A DNA stretch of 64,000 bases, from positions 273,501 to 337,500 of the forward strand of contig JAXDDX010000148.1 in the NCBI GenBank assembly GCA_034670405.1, in the 5' to 3' direction. The notes below the pieces were generated by a model, which worked only from the letters and a program-made list of their open reading frames with translations, made no database searches and was not told the origin of the DNA. Position 1 is the first letter of the stretch. Each line of letters opens with the position of its first letter. Position numbers and translations under genes: made by a program. Positions 24,601 to 38,000 of this stretch are shown here, piece after piece. The stretch comes from Hoplostethus atlanticus (lineage: Eukaryota; Chordata; Actinopteri; Trachichthyiformes; Trachichthyidae).

Positions 24601-27600
24601 CATATTATGGAAAACGGTTTATTCCTAGCGCTTATACGTGTTCCACAGGAAATTACTTCCCTAAGCAGCTGAGAAAATTTGAAATCTGGAAGTCAACCCG
24701 TTTTTCTGTATTTTCCCAAAACGGTGCCAAAGATAGGAGAAAAACAGCCCGTTTCAGAAAATGGTTCCTTTGGACGTCATAACGGGCTAATCCAGCCCCT
24801 CTCAGAGCATGCCCACGCCCAGGTGAACAACCAATCCCATTTACGTCGTCGCAAAATGCAGCTCACGGCAGTGCCGCAAGCCGTTGCTTATGGTGCATTC
24901 CATTGTACTCGGAAATCGATAATTCCGAGTCGGTATTCCTAACTTCCAATCTAAATGTGTTCCAGTGCATCTGCTCGGGAAAACATAATCGCCCGCAGCA
25001 AACTCATGTTTGTATGGTAAGTCTCAGAATGTTACAAGCATCTAAACTCAACATCAACTACTACAGCGCCATTAGTGAAGAGAATCGGCGCATATCACAT
25101 TCGGACGCCGTTTTTTCCGAGTACACTGGAATGCACCATTACTTTGCACGACTGAAGCTAAAACAACATATCAGGAGATATATCAACTCTCCAGTTATTA
25201 TTTTGTAGGATGCAGGCAGCAACATAGATCCCTGCACAGTCTCCCAACAAGTGAAAATGCAGGACAGAGCGGATTAATTTAATTTTTAACGGCTAGTTTT
25301 TTCTGTGTGTGATGATCAGTCCTCAGACTGCTTGAGCAACGGCAGGATTAGCATCTAAATTGAAGCTTAAAGATGGAGCAATTCATAAGGTACGTGACCC
25401 ATCTGCAAAATTGGAATCTGTAAGTGTCACCATGTTTTGATTTAATTTACCAAATTAGTCTGGTTAGTATATTCACTGCTGGTTAGCTAACGAGCTAGCA
25501 GGGCTAGCCACGGGCTTGTTGGGCGTGGAAGAAGTAAGAAAACTAAAGCTGGAGTCATTAAAAGTAAAGTAAAAGTAAAGTTATTTGTTGGGACCAGTGT
25601 CTGTTTTATAAGTCTGTCGAATGTGTCAGGCTCGGTAAACTTTAGTAAAACTCGGTAAAACTGTTTGGATGCAAATAGGTTGCATCCAATAATATATTGG
25701 TTAACTGGCTCAACAAAATTGTCAATCCTAGCTTGTCTGCAAGTTGTATTCAATAAGCTTATGGACATGAGCCATAAACAGACCGGCTACAGCAGAGAGT
25801 GTCGCTCACACACCCACATACACAAACACAAGGCACGAAAGTACAATATTACACAGAATTGTTATCATTGAGAAACTAAGTGGAACCGCTCAGCTGCCTC
25901 TTCCCATTCTGGGTCAGACTCAAACATGTCCGGTCTCAGTGTTGGTTCTGGAGCGGCTGCCATGGTAGATTTCTGCATCAAGCTTATTTGTTTACCTTGA
26001 GCAGCATGAGCGCTCTGCTCTCCGCCAGGCGATTGCGTGTAGGTTGTACGTAATGAGCACTGCTCTGATTGGCCGCCTCACGCCGTGAGTGAGGCGTGAG
26101 GCGGCCAATCAGAGCAGTGCTCATTACATACAACCTCCACGCCCTCAAAACAGCCTGTTCTTTACAATGGAGAAAATGAGAGACTGAAACACACTACAGA
26201 AGCTGGTTTTAGGATTTCTTTTGATATAGACTTCACAAACGTCTTGTAAAGACCCCAGGAACAGTTTAAATAGCCCAAAATGAGTACAATACCCCCCCTT
26301 TAAAAGTTGTGATCATAAAGTGACTTGTGATGAAAATCCTTAATTTAGTTGAATGTGAATAGAAAGGTATTGCGTGAATGGCTGTAATGTACAGTCATCC
26401 AGAACCTGGTTGAGGTCAGGAATACCATGTGACCTTCCTTCTCATTACACTTAGCGACATATTTATATACTTAAAGCCACGTTGCTCATAGCAAAGCCTC
26501 TCGGCTTTAGGACGAGAGGCATCACTTTGGGTGTGGGGACAGGAAGTGAATGACTTACTGGAAGAACTTGAAGGCCTTGACCATGGCTCCTGAGGTGGCA
26601 AACAGCATCTTGAGGTCATCCTCAACCACTGATGGGCTACGAGCAAACAGACAGACCGTCAGTACTGTCAGTAACTTCAGCGGCATCAGTAACTGGTTTG
26701 GGTTTCATGTATGTAGCGTGTTGTACTGGTTTGGTTTCATGTATGTAGCATGTTGTACTGGTTTGGGTTCTGCTAAATAGATCGACATGAGACCACAAAG
26801 TCTCATTTGATTTGGGCCCTAAGAACCTTCATCTGAGAAGAGTTTTGTGGATAGGACCTTCTAGGACCTGCATGTTCTACCGTGGTGACAGTAAGATCAC
26901 TACTCTGACTCCGACTGGCAGGTGAGAAACAACACAGTAAGCATTGTTCTTCCTCACCTCAGCTCTTCAGTCAGCTAACATTACTAGCGTTAATTTAATG
27001 ACACTGGTTTTGGAGGTGAAGTCCCGGACCTCCTACCACCAATTAGAAAAGAACAAAGAGGAAACACTGGAGGGGTGGTAACAATCAAACCTATGATCTA
27101 AACAGTCATCCTGATACTTTCTCTCTCTGTGTTACTTGTGGTGAACTAAAGTGAAAATAAACCATTCCTCAGTTTCCCCTGAGGGCCACCGATGGACCCC
27201 TGGAGGCCCCTAGACCCAAGCTGGGGAACCAGTGAGCTTCAGTTTCTTACGGGATGTTGGAGAGGTGCAGGGTGGCGGAGGGGGGGAAGATGTTGGAGTA
27301 GTTTTTGGACCCAGGCTTCTTGAAGCGGTGCAAGGGGGAGGTGCTGTAGTCTTTGGTCAGGCCCTGGTCCTCGTGGCCTTCACGTGGAAGCTGGACGCTG
27401 GTGTGTTTGGACAGGGTGATGCGAAGAGGCTTCCCATGGAGACGCTGGCCGTTCAGGTGACTCATGGCTGCAAACAGGGTGGGGGTTAGTTTCTGACTGG
27501 ACAAGTCCTAATTTATGTATAACTTCTATTTATTTCTAAAATATTAGAAATGTAGATTAAACTTTGGGGAAAGTGGGTCACCGCAGCAGCAGAGAATAAA

Positions 27601-30600
27601 ATAGAACAGTAAGTAGAACCAAAAAGACAAATTAGGAGGATATATATGGAGACTCCCTGTGTTGGGAACCCATGGGAACCCGCCCATGGATGTCAAGGAC
27701 TAAAATAAAGCTCCATGTTGGCAAACCGAAGACATAGGAACACTGAACATCCATCAGGCGTTACCTAGCTGGGCCTGGGTGCTGTCGGACATCTGAACCA
27801 GAGCGTTCTCTTTCTTGTTGAACAAAATCTTCACCCTCATCACGTCACCATAAACACCTTAACACACAACCAGAGAAACCCAGTTAACTCAGAACACATT
27901 CAGGGAAATTTAATCCTGCAGGTTTTTAGGAAGACATAACATATAAATCAACTATACATTAGCCCATATATTAACCTGGCATCATTAAGCCCTAGTGGAT
28001 CCTGTGTATGAAAGACTATGGCGATGATTCAGCTAACCAGGAGGTCTGACTGCAGCCTGCCAAGCCACTGACCCTGGGTCTGGTCTTATGATCACTAGAC
28101 AACTTTAAAGAAAAGGGGGACAACTTTAATAGATTGATGGAGAAGGTTTGTCAAAGTGCCAAATATAATTACTGGGAGGCGAAGGGAGAAACAGCACTGA
28201 GGCGCTGCTGTCAGGAAGGCGACAACGTGGAACGTTAATGAATTTGTGAATTAAATTTAGAGGGCAAGAATTCGAAATGCAAGTGAGGAAATTAAGGGTA
28301 AGGGTCAGAGGAAATTAAAATGGCAGATTCCACCATGTAGGAGCTATGAATTATGGGAGTGTTGACTAAAAAACCAGCAGCAGAGCAGCTGATTCAGCGC
28401 TGAGGACATGCAAACTGAAGGAAACCCAGCATGCAAACTCAAACTAGGACTCAGACTGTTCACTAAATGGATGAAATACACAATAATTGCAGCATCTCAA
28501 AGTTTCCATGAAGTTTTCAAAACTAAACATGGATTAATGATCCGACTCCTGGTGCTACCACAGTGGAACAACATACATCAAGGCTATTATATAGTAATGT
28601 ACAATGGTATTAACTGCATGCTGTGATCCCTGTGGTAGATACAGAAAAACAACCAAGCCAATTGAAACTACAGAGCGACGGTGGTGCTGATTGGGCTCTG
28701 GTCATATTGTTTAAATTGTACATCATATTTTGTCTGGCTACAAACTAACTTGAGGAAATGCTGCAAATATTCTGCTGAATAAACTGAAATCAGCACGCAA
28801 AATCTGACAAAACCAGCAGACACTCTTTTTTTTTTTTTTTTTTTAAACCAAACCAAATTAAAAAAAAGAGGAAAAAAAAAACAGGACAACCAAGTAGTAC
28901 TGATAAATAAAAATAAGATGCTAGTGACAACATACCGAAGAGAATAAAGAGGCAGTGGGGCGTAACTCTCTTTATAAGACAGCAGAGAAGGCAGCGGAGG
29001 GACAGGACAGGTAAAGGTGGGAGGGCAGGACAGGTGGAGGGTCCGAGGCGTTTCCATGGCAACAAATAAAAAAATAAAAAAAAAAAGACAGGTGAGGGGT
29101 CAATCAGAAGGTTAATTACCTTTGGAGAGGTGGGGTCAGATAGTGTCAATAGGTAGATTACATATTCAGAGATGACTGGACATATCATGTATGTAGGTGT
29201 TTGTGTTGCAGTGTAGAGGTGCACAGACAGGGGGAGCCGGTCAGTAGGGAGCCACAACAGGGTGTAAGGTCAAGGTATCAAAAACAATAAGGCAAGTGGG
29301 GAGAACAAAGAGGTAAAACATCAGTGAGATGGTCCCCACAGGAACAAAACTTCATTTACAGTGGAGACATTTGACAGAAGACAGGAAGTCAAACTCAAAG
29401 CTGTGAATGACACAACTGCATGTGAAGGACGAGATCTAGACGGCTGCTAACATCACTAAAGAAAAGACATTCACTCATCAGTCTGCCTTCAGGAAGTGAA
29501 GCATCAGGGATATTTCTTCCCATCATGATCATTCTAGCCTCAGAGGAAAATTTGTTCCATCAATAGAGCTGAAAGGTCCAGAAGTAAAAATACAAGGAAA
29601 TCAGATTATCCATCTGATTGGTCACCGTACAGGTCCGGCTCACCACGAGCTACCAGATGGCCAAACGATGGCATCTGCTCCTGGAGAAGCCAATTTGATT
29701 TCAACTCAGTTTTTTAAGAAATCGTGTTTCATTCGCAAATTCCCGAGGAAGTACTACACTAGCCACAATCCTAGCTCAAGTTCCAGAGACATCGCTGTTG
29801 CCATGGAGATGTTACACGCGCCAAAGTTTTGCGGTTGGCAATCAGGACCGACTGAGTGAACGTTGTCACCGTCTGCTAGCTGGCAACGTCCTCCACCATG
29901 GTTCCTCATGCATCGGAGGAGGCATGTGGTCGTCTACACCCTGCCCAGGCCGGCAGAGGGGGGCGGGGCAACGACCGGGACTGCTTAGGCAGGGGGAATT
30001 GGACATGAACAAATGGGGAGAAACATTTTAAAAAATAAATAAATAAAATTCTCTGAATCTATTGCTCCAAGGTCCGGATTCATCGGTAGCTGCTTGATTC
30101 AGTTCATGACTTAAAATTCTTTATATAGGGATGAAAACGTCTGAATTTACTTCTGGAACCAGGACTGGTTACGTTTCAGCTCTATAGTCAGGATGCTGTG
30201 ACCTCTGACCTCCTTATTGGTTGCTGGTAATGTTGGTGATCTAGAAATTGAAGCTGATGCTACTGTTGACCTGTGAAGTGTCTCTGGATCAGAGTCAGAA
30301 CAACGAGTCAGAATGATCATGTAGAACTTGGAAATGTGAGAAAAGAGCTAAGGAGTTGAGAAACAGTAAAATACTAACCTCAGGGTTGAGGTTGCTGACC
30401 AGCAGGACACAGTGTCCGGGAGGGAGGGGGGGGAATCCCAGCCTGGTGGCCCCGGGGAGTGACAGGGACGCCAGGGCCCCTGGGAGAGCCGGGACCGCCA
30501 GCCCTGGATAGTGGGAGGATACTAAGAGAGGTGAGAAGAATGAAAAATGCTCCACCAAAAACATGAAATATCCCTTTAATAAGACTCGTCAGTGCTGGAG

Positions 30601-33600
30601 ACCCACCTGGTGGAACTGGACTCAGTAAAAGCAACGAGTAGAGATTCACTAAACACAATGAACTACCACGTTACGAGGAGCTGCCGTGAACCTGGTAGGA
30701 CACGAGTGAGGGAGCCACTCTTCAGCAGCACTTCCTTCAATACAACATGTTTGGTTGAACTGGTTCATGTTGCTCGCCACTCGATAAATAACAGGCCAGC
30801 CAATAGAATGTGAAGGTGGATTGAAGTGGATCCCAACATCCTTCATGTTCTACATCAAACCGGCGTGGCGTCCAGACTCGTCTGTCTGGAGACTCACCTG
30901 CCTGCTGGATGGTGAAGGCCGGCGGGAAGGCGTGGGTCGCCCCGCCGTAGGGCGCCGCCGAGATGATGCCTGGAGCTGAGGAGCACAGAGGACACAGAGG
31001 GAGGGGTTCAGCTCCCTAGAGCAAGGCACCAACACTGCTAGGGTTGGGGGTTCAATTCCCTAAGGATGTGGTAGTGCTCTAGTTACTCTCTCTAGTTACT
31101 CTCCAGTACTCTAGTTACTCTGTCTAGTTACTCTCCAGTACTCTAGTTACTCTCTGTAGTTACTCTCCAGTACTCTAGTTAATCTGTAGTTACTCTCCAG
31201 TACTCTAGTTACTCTGTAGTTACTCTCCAGTGCTCTAGTTACTCTGTCTAGTTACTCTCCAGTACTCTAGTTACTCTCCAGTGCTCTAGTTACTCTGTCT
31301 AGTTACTCTCCAGTGCTCTAGTTACTCTCCAGTGCTCTAGTTACTCTGTCTAGTTACTCTCCAGTGCTCTAGTTACTCTGTGGTGCTGTCTTACTGAAGG
31401 CAGCCATGGCCGGGTGCTCCATGGGCGGCTGGCTGTCTCCGGTCGGCAGGTCCGGCCGGGTGTAGTCGCGGCTCTTGTCGTTGTTGTATTTGACGTTGAG
31501 GCTGGTCAGCTTGGAGAAGCTGATGCGCAGCGTGCAGCAGGCGTTGTAGATGTTCTGACCGTCCAGAGACTGAAACCAGAGGCAAACAACGTGGTCAGGG
31601 TTCATCTCAGTTATGCTACTGAGGTAATCAAGATAATACATTTACAAGGAAATAGTCCATTAATCAGTATGAGCTGCGTGTCTTAAAGCATTAAGGAGAT
31701 TTAGTAGTTTCAGGAAAATCTGGTTTTCCTCACAATATATAAACATTTCCCTTCAACCAACCACTAACCAGCTGACCAGTGTTTGGTTGAGGGACAACCT
31801 GCAGACTGGCTCATGGTTGGACACCACTGATCAAAACAATGAATGACCGTGTGCAATGTGTCCTCATGACCAGCAGAGGGCAGTACTCACCAGTTTAGAG
31901 TGCTGGGAAGTCAGGCCATCAGGGTACTGGAGCAGAGCCTGGAACTGGTTGTTCTTGGTGAAGGTGATGATCCTCAACACAGTACCAAACTTAGAGAAGA
32001 TCTGAAGAGGACAGATTAAACCCTGAGAGGTAGAACCCAACCACTGGTTCTAGATAGAACGATCCAGTCAAATGACATGAGAAGTGCTTTTAGTTTTGGG
32101 TTCATCTAATCTGTTTAACAGGTTACTGGTTCTGGGGGTCGGTTCCTCTGCAGGTTGGAGGACAAACTCCACCCAGTGGTACGCCATCGTCAGACCAGGA
32201 GACCTTACGGGGCGTGCCATTAATAATGCATACCATCAACCCATCAGAGCATTCATTAAAGTCTGGATCTCCATTTGCATTGGGAAGTAGTTTCCCTCGC
32301 CAAACAATGAGACTGGGAAATATGACTCTCATTGCACTGGATCTTCTAGGAGATGGGCGCTGTGGACTAAGCCTGACAGTCCTTCTACCATCTATAGTCT
32401 GAACTGGTGGTTTTACTGTCTCTTGCGTGGCCCCCTGCTCATTCTGAGAGTACGTCCACACTAAGACGTTTAAATTTGAAAATAGTGTTTTCAGGTCTAG
32501 CGTTTTCGAAAAGCTCGCCGTCCACACGACACCACTAAAAACCTCCTTCCATGGGGTCAGGCAGCCGAGCGGCTGGCTCGCTCACAGCTGATCAAGTGAC
32601 AGTCAAGCAATGAAATGTCATAATTTTCAAAGTCTCCGTTTTCGCCGTCCACACCACAACGGGGGGCCGGCGTCTTCAAATGTTTCCACTTGGGAGAGCG
32701 TTTTTGGAAAGCTCCGTTTTGGGGGGGGTAAAAACGGCGCCCTAGTGTGGACGGGAGGACAACATGGAGAGGTCAGTATAAGTTTTCAAATTTAAATGGC
32801 TTAGTGTGGACGTAGCCTGAAGTCCAGGATGAAGGTCAAAGGCTAGGAGATCCTGTGGTGCCGGGCCGCCGGGCTCTGGGAGGCCCGAGGAGGTTAGGCT
32901 GCTACAGCACCGTTCTGTTATTCATCACTTCTACAAACAGGCTTCTTTACTTTGAGTTTTTTGTCTTTGGGTAATCTGGTTTTGATTCATGGGCAACATC
33001 TTCAGCTTATCATCTTATCGGCTTGAGAACTTGTTCATGAAGGTTTATACGCTGTCGTCTTTACTTAGCACGTTGAGGGGAAAAGTCAAGCTGATGCTAC
33101 CTGATGCAGGACGTCCAGGGTGACGGGGTAGAAGAGGTTTTCAATTACCACCCTCAGCACAGGGCTGGGAGCCATGGCCGCACCCTCCAGACCTCCAGCC
33201 TGGGGCCCCCCGACGGCCTGCAGGGCTGCCTGGGCCCTCTGAGAGAGACATGATGAAGAGAGAGAGGTTAGTCTTTCCACAGAGCTAGTCAGGGTCTGCC
33301 GTGTCCGGTGGATCAATCAGGCCTGAAGAGGATTATTGGAGTTGAGGGAAAGTTAACCCAGACCGCCCACTGGGTGACTAGCGGGACATGTCTCATCACA
33401 TAACAAAGACATTTAGTTCAGTCATATAAACAATCAGAAGATAGACACATTTCTGTGATTTTTGTTAGAAAATCTTGCGCACAAAACTGTGTACTTAGTC
33501 AATGAATAAATATCAGCTCACTCTACAACATGTACAGTAATCTGAAGTGACGTCAGCTTCAGCTCCATGTTTACATGCTGTAGGATTCATGCTGGTTAGA

Positions 33601-34933
33601 GGAGAGACTGGTCGGTCTAGAAACGAACATCACCAATACATGTAGTCATCATGGTGTCTGGGTATATATAGTGAGTGTGTTACCACTTGGTTGGGGGAGT
33701 TGTCGGTCTTCAGTTCCTTGTGGTTGGAGAACTGGATGTAGATGGGGTGGTTGCGGATGACTGGTGTTACTGTGGAGTAGTAACCCACCATGGTCTGGGC
33801 AGCATCTTCAGAGTTCATCTCTATGAAGGCCTGAGGAGGAGGCAGGTCAGTACAGGTCAGGACAGGTCAGTACAGGTCAGTACAGGACGACTCAGTACCA
33901 GTTAAACCAACAAACCAGCGGCAGCCTCCATGTTAGAAGATAGTTTTACATCAGACAGTCAATTATTTGTTTCTGTCCTTTTAATATTTAAAGTAAACAT
34001 GGAAATTAATCCAGACTGAAACATGACTGAGACTGGAGGTTGCCTCAACCAACTCTAGTGGAGCTGCTCAGCTCCCAGTAGAAGACTGGTTGTACTGGGC
34101 AGCTCCCAGTACCAGTCCAAACGTTTCCATACTGTCTACCTTTCTTTGTTGGATGGAACCACATTACATTATGCAATAGAGTGAACTACTTTCTGTTGTT
34201 TGTACTAGTCAGTACCAGACCACACTAATAAAACCCTCAGAACTAATCCCCATAATCCAGCGAATGAAGGTTCTCATTTTGAAGCTTCTTGGGATCTGCA
34301 GAGATCTTCAGATCAGTGGAGATGTTGAGAAACAACATCCAGCCCTACACCAAACCAAGCCACTACCATATGCTTCATATATCCACTGACTGAAGAACAC
34401 TGTTACTCTCTAGTTACTGCTGCTCTTGTTCATTTCCTACATTTTTCTTGCTGTCTTCATCACCTGTTGCTCCCAATGAGCCACTAAAGGTAGAGGACAC
34501 TAATGATCTTTATTATTTCATCTAGATTACTGTAGTGCTATGCTACCTGGTTCTTGGCTTTGAGCATCAGCAGGTTGGTCACTGCTCCAAAAGGCAGACC
34601 GAGGGAGATGACCTCTGCCTCGTTAATGTCGTTAGGAAGCTTGCGGACGTGGATGACCCTGGACGGCACCCCGGGGCCCCTTATGTCACCTTTGAACTTC
34701 TTGCTGTCGTTGCCATTGGCTGCAGAGAAGAAGAAGAAGAAACACTGGGTCGGGTGGAGCACAGTAACGATATTATATTATATTATTATTATTATTTAGT
34801 GAACTATAGCAGCTGATGTCACTGACCTGCGGTGCTCATGATATATGGGCCGTTGGAGACACAGGAGAAAAGCTCGTCAGATCCTCTCTGCAACAAACAG
34901 CACAGCCATCACTCATACAGACAATCAATGGAG

Positions 34934-35000
<67 letters not shown>

Positions 35001-38000
35001 AACTTTGGTTTACTGCACAACACTGCACTGTTTAACAACAACCACGGCAAACAGAGAACGCTGCACTGTTAATAGTTTTTCCTTCAGTTGACTCCCTAGC
35101 AAATCCCACAATCCCTTGCAAGTCAGCGAGCAGAGGAAAACCAGGACAATAGAGAGGAACTGAGTCTGACGGCAGCCTGCCCTTGGACGTGACCAGAGGA
35201 AGAGCAGAGGAAGCCTGGTCTGGAGGGTCAACCAGGTTAGACACCAGCATGCTGCTCCATTACAACATGATGGCATGGCGGGTCCCACCTAGTCCATCAT
35301 CATCAGCATTACTCAACCTGAAACCCGCCTCAGAGAGCTGGTCTGAGAGCTGTCAGGGGCTAAAGGTCTGGGGAGATACTGAATACTTGACATTTGTTTG
35401 ACTAGTTGTGGATTTCCACACAAACAGCTTTACTCCAAAAACATCAATATCGGCATTGAAAACCCCCATCAGTCGAACCCCGGAGCAGCCACTCCTCCCT
35501 CAGCAGGCAGCCAGGCTGAATTCCTCTGCTGTGGATCTCAATGGAAACCAGATGTAGGGACCAGGCCTGTGTTAAGCTGTCCTGGAGGTTTTACGGGGAA
35601 AAGCATGACTGCTACATGGATCCTTTAAATAGCACTTAGCACCGAGAGGGGCACAGAGCAGGCTTTGTCCCAGCGTTAACATGGGAACTAATGGGCTTAG
35701 CTGGGATGAGGCCTGCTCTCCATTAAACCCACTGTCTTCTTCATCAGGACACACAGCAGTCTCAATGTAACAACAAGCAGTCTGTCTAGTGGTAGTAGTA
35801 GTAGTAGTAGTAGTAGTACTAGTCAGTAAAGCCTGCTACAAAAGGAATGATTTCAAACACAAAGCGACGGATTTGACAGATTTTTCACCTCAAGGTTTCA
35901 CCTCACTCCTCCCAGGGGTCAGAGGTCACACTAAACCAGATGATTCAGGTTCAGGTTCTTGACGTGTCAGGACCTCTAGTCTCACAGGAACTCGAACCAA
36001 CATGAATTTAGTCAAAACAACAATGGAGGACAGGACAGCGTCCCCCCGTCCTAAAGACCAAACATGTTTGATGTCAGCCTGCCAGTCGATCAGGAGGGTT
36101 CAGATTCACCACCTGACGGTCCTGATGAGACTCGGTCTGACGAAGCCTGAGGTCAGGGATCCGGCCAGATTCTCAGATGGAGGAAATGTGACAGACTCTT
36201 TCTAAGTAAACTAGTAGTAGTAGTCAGTGAGTAAATAGTTCTAGTAGTAGTCAGTGAGTAGTAGTAGTAGTAATCTCCTTAACAAGCTGACCAGTAGTCT
36301 GCTTAGATCAATATTCACCAAAACATCCATTTAATTTCCGCCTAAGTAGAGAGGTGGAGGTCTGAAGAGGGAGGGAGGCCGTCTAGAGGCATGGAAACTG
36401 CAGAGACAATGAAAGCATGAGTCCTTGCCGGGGGCAGCCATGAATGTCAATCCCTCACCATGGCAACCTGAGCTCGTCCCTGCAGGTGAGCATACAGGTG
36501 AGCAGGTGAAGCCCCGCCCACCACTCTGAACTAACAAAGACCCGATTCTCTTCCTACAAGACAGCAAACAGTAGTAGAGTTACACTGATCCCAGATCTGA
36601 TATCCATTCAAATGGATTTGGTCCAGACTGATACTATGCAGTGTGATTGATTACACATTTATAGTAGAATTGATCAATACCACACTGGTTGTCTATGGGA
36701 AGACCTGAACCTGAACCGAGACAGTTTGATCAGTTTTTGAATGTTATGAATGTTCATCATCACCATCTTCAGTGGAGTTTTAGTGCCGTTTCAGGTCTCC
36801 ACCCTGACAAAGTGGCAAGAAAATGATCCAACTTGATATTCAGCATACTGTCTATCAGCAGCTTCAGTCCAGAGATATCGGTAGACCCACACCAGGCCAC
36901 CCTACCACGCTGCTGCTCTTCTACTGGACATGCAGGGAGATCTACTTACTGATCCACACATAAATTATGGAGGAGAAACTGGAGCCCCGGTCTCCTATAA
37001 CCACTCCCTACAGCAGGCCTTCATTTGGTTGGGACCCGGCGCTGGTGTCTAGCATCTGGTGAGCGATGGCCGCTAGCCGGCCACCTCCCTGCCTCGGGCC
37101 ACGGAGGAAACAAAAGGCCAGCAGGCCGGCTGGGTGGACACCAACAGGTCCTGGTCTGACTGGGTCTTAGAGGAACTGGTTTTCTATGTACAGTGAGATA
37201 CTGGTCCAGCCTGCTGAGGTAACGCTGGTGTCTTCTACTGGTGACTAGGGATGCAGCGATTAACCGATTTTACTATTAACCGCGATTTAAAACGTCACGG
37301 TTATATAACCGTAGAGGCTCAGCAACACCGAGTGTATAAAAAAAAAACACTGAGTGTTTCTGTTCTCAGAAACAAAGGGGCATTAATGGTAAATTACTGC
37401 CGGCGCAACCTGCAGCCGCTGCAGCCGGAACGAAAGGCTCTCAGCGAAACTCCCCCGAATAAATAAAGATTAAAAAAAAGGGACCGGAACGAAGTTAACG
37501 TTACACCAGTGGTGCGCGCGCCAGCTTAAAATGCCGTGCGGAAGCCAAGCGACGCTGTTGACAGTCAGAGAGAGCGAGAGGGAAACGCGAGACAGAGAGA
37601 GATAGCTTTAGTCTGTGTAACGTTATCAGCTCAGTTAAGTGAAACAAATAAAACAGACAGGAATTTAGACGGTACCTGTATATCTGTGTGGGTATCACGA
37701 GAGCGACATTGTGTTCGAGGGGGGGCTACGTCCGTCCATGCTACGCTACATTGCCAAACAATGGCAGAGGGACCAAGCGATTTGTATCCACCAAAAAAAC
37801 GGCTGAAGTCATCAGTGTGGGAGTATTTCGGCTACACAAAGGACGACCAAAAACATGCCGAAAAAAAGTCGCAGCTAAAGGGTCCAACACCTCCAGTTTA
37901 CTTCAACATCTTCGCGATCACCAGGCAGCTGAACTGAAAATACTATTTTGTAATATAGTTGATCAGAAGAGCCTTGCAGACAGAGGTCCTGCAGCCTTTG

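Larger units (their letters stand above)
24590..26300. mobile_element. probable composite DNA-transposon region (TTTAAAGGTCCCATATTATG end)
   Basis: It starts TTTTAAAGGTCCCATATTAT and ends CCCCCCTTTAAAAG, suggesting short inverted ends flanked by TTTAAA. It contains a nested 248-bp MITE and a 44-bp-arm palindrome. No transposase frame was recognised. Boundaries are moderately uncertain. Confidence 0.45.

Noticed and set aside
26559..34887. ptbp2 or ptbp3 instead of ptbp1
   Set aside because: The linker and exon sequences ([27 protein letters not shown], 78-nt linker exon) and the GADD45B/EFNA2 neighbourhood fit PTBP1 best.
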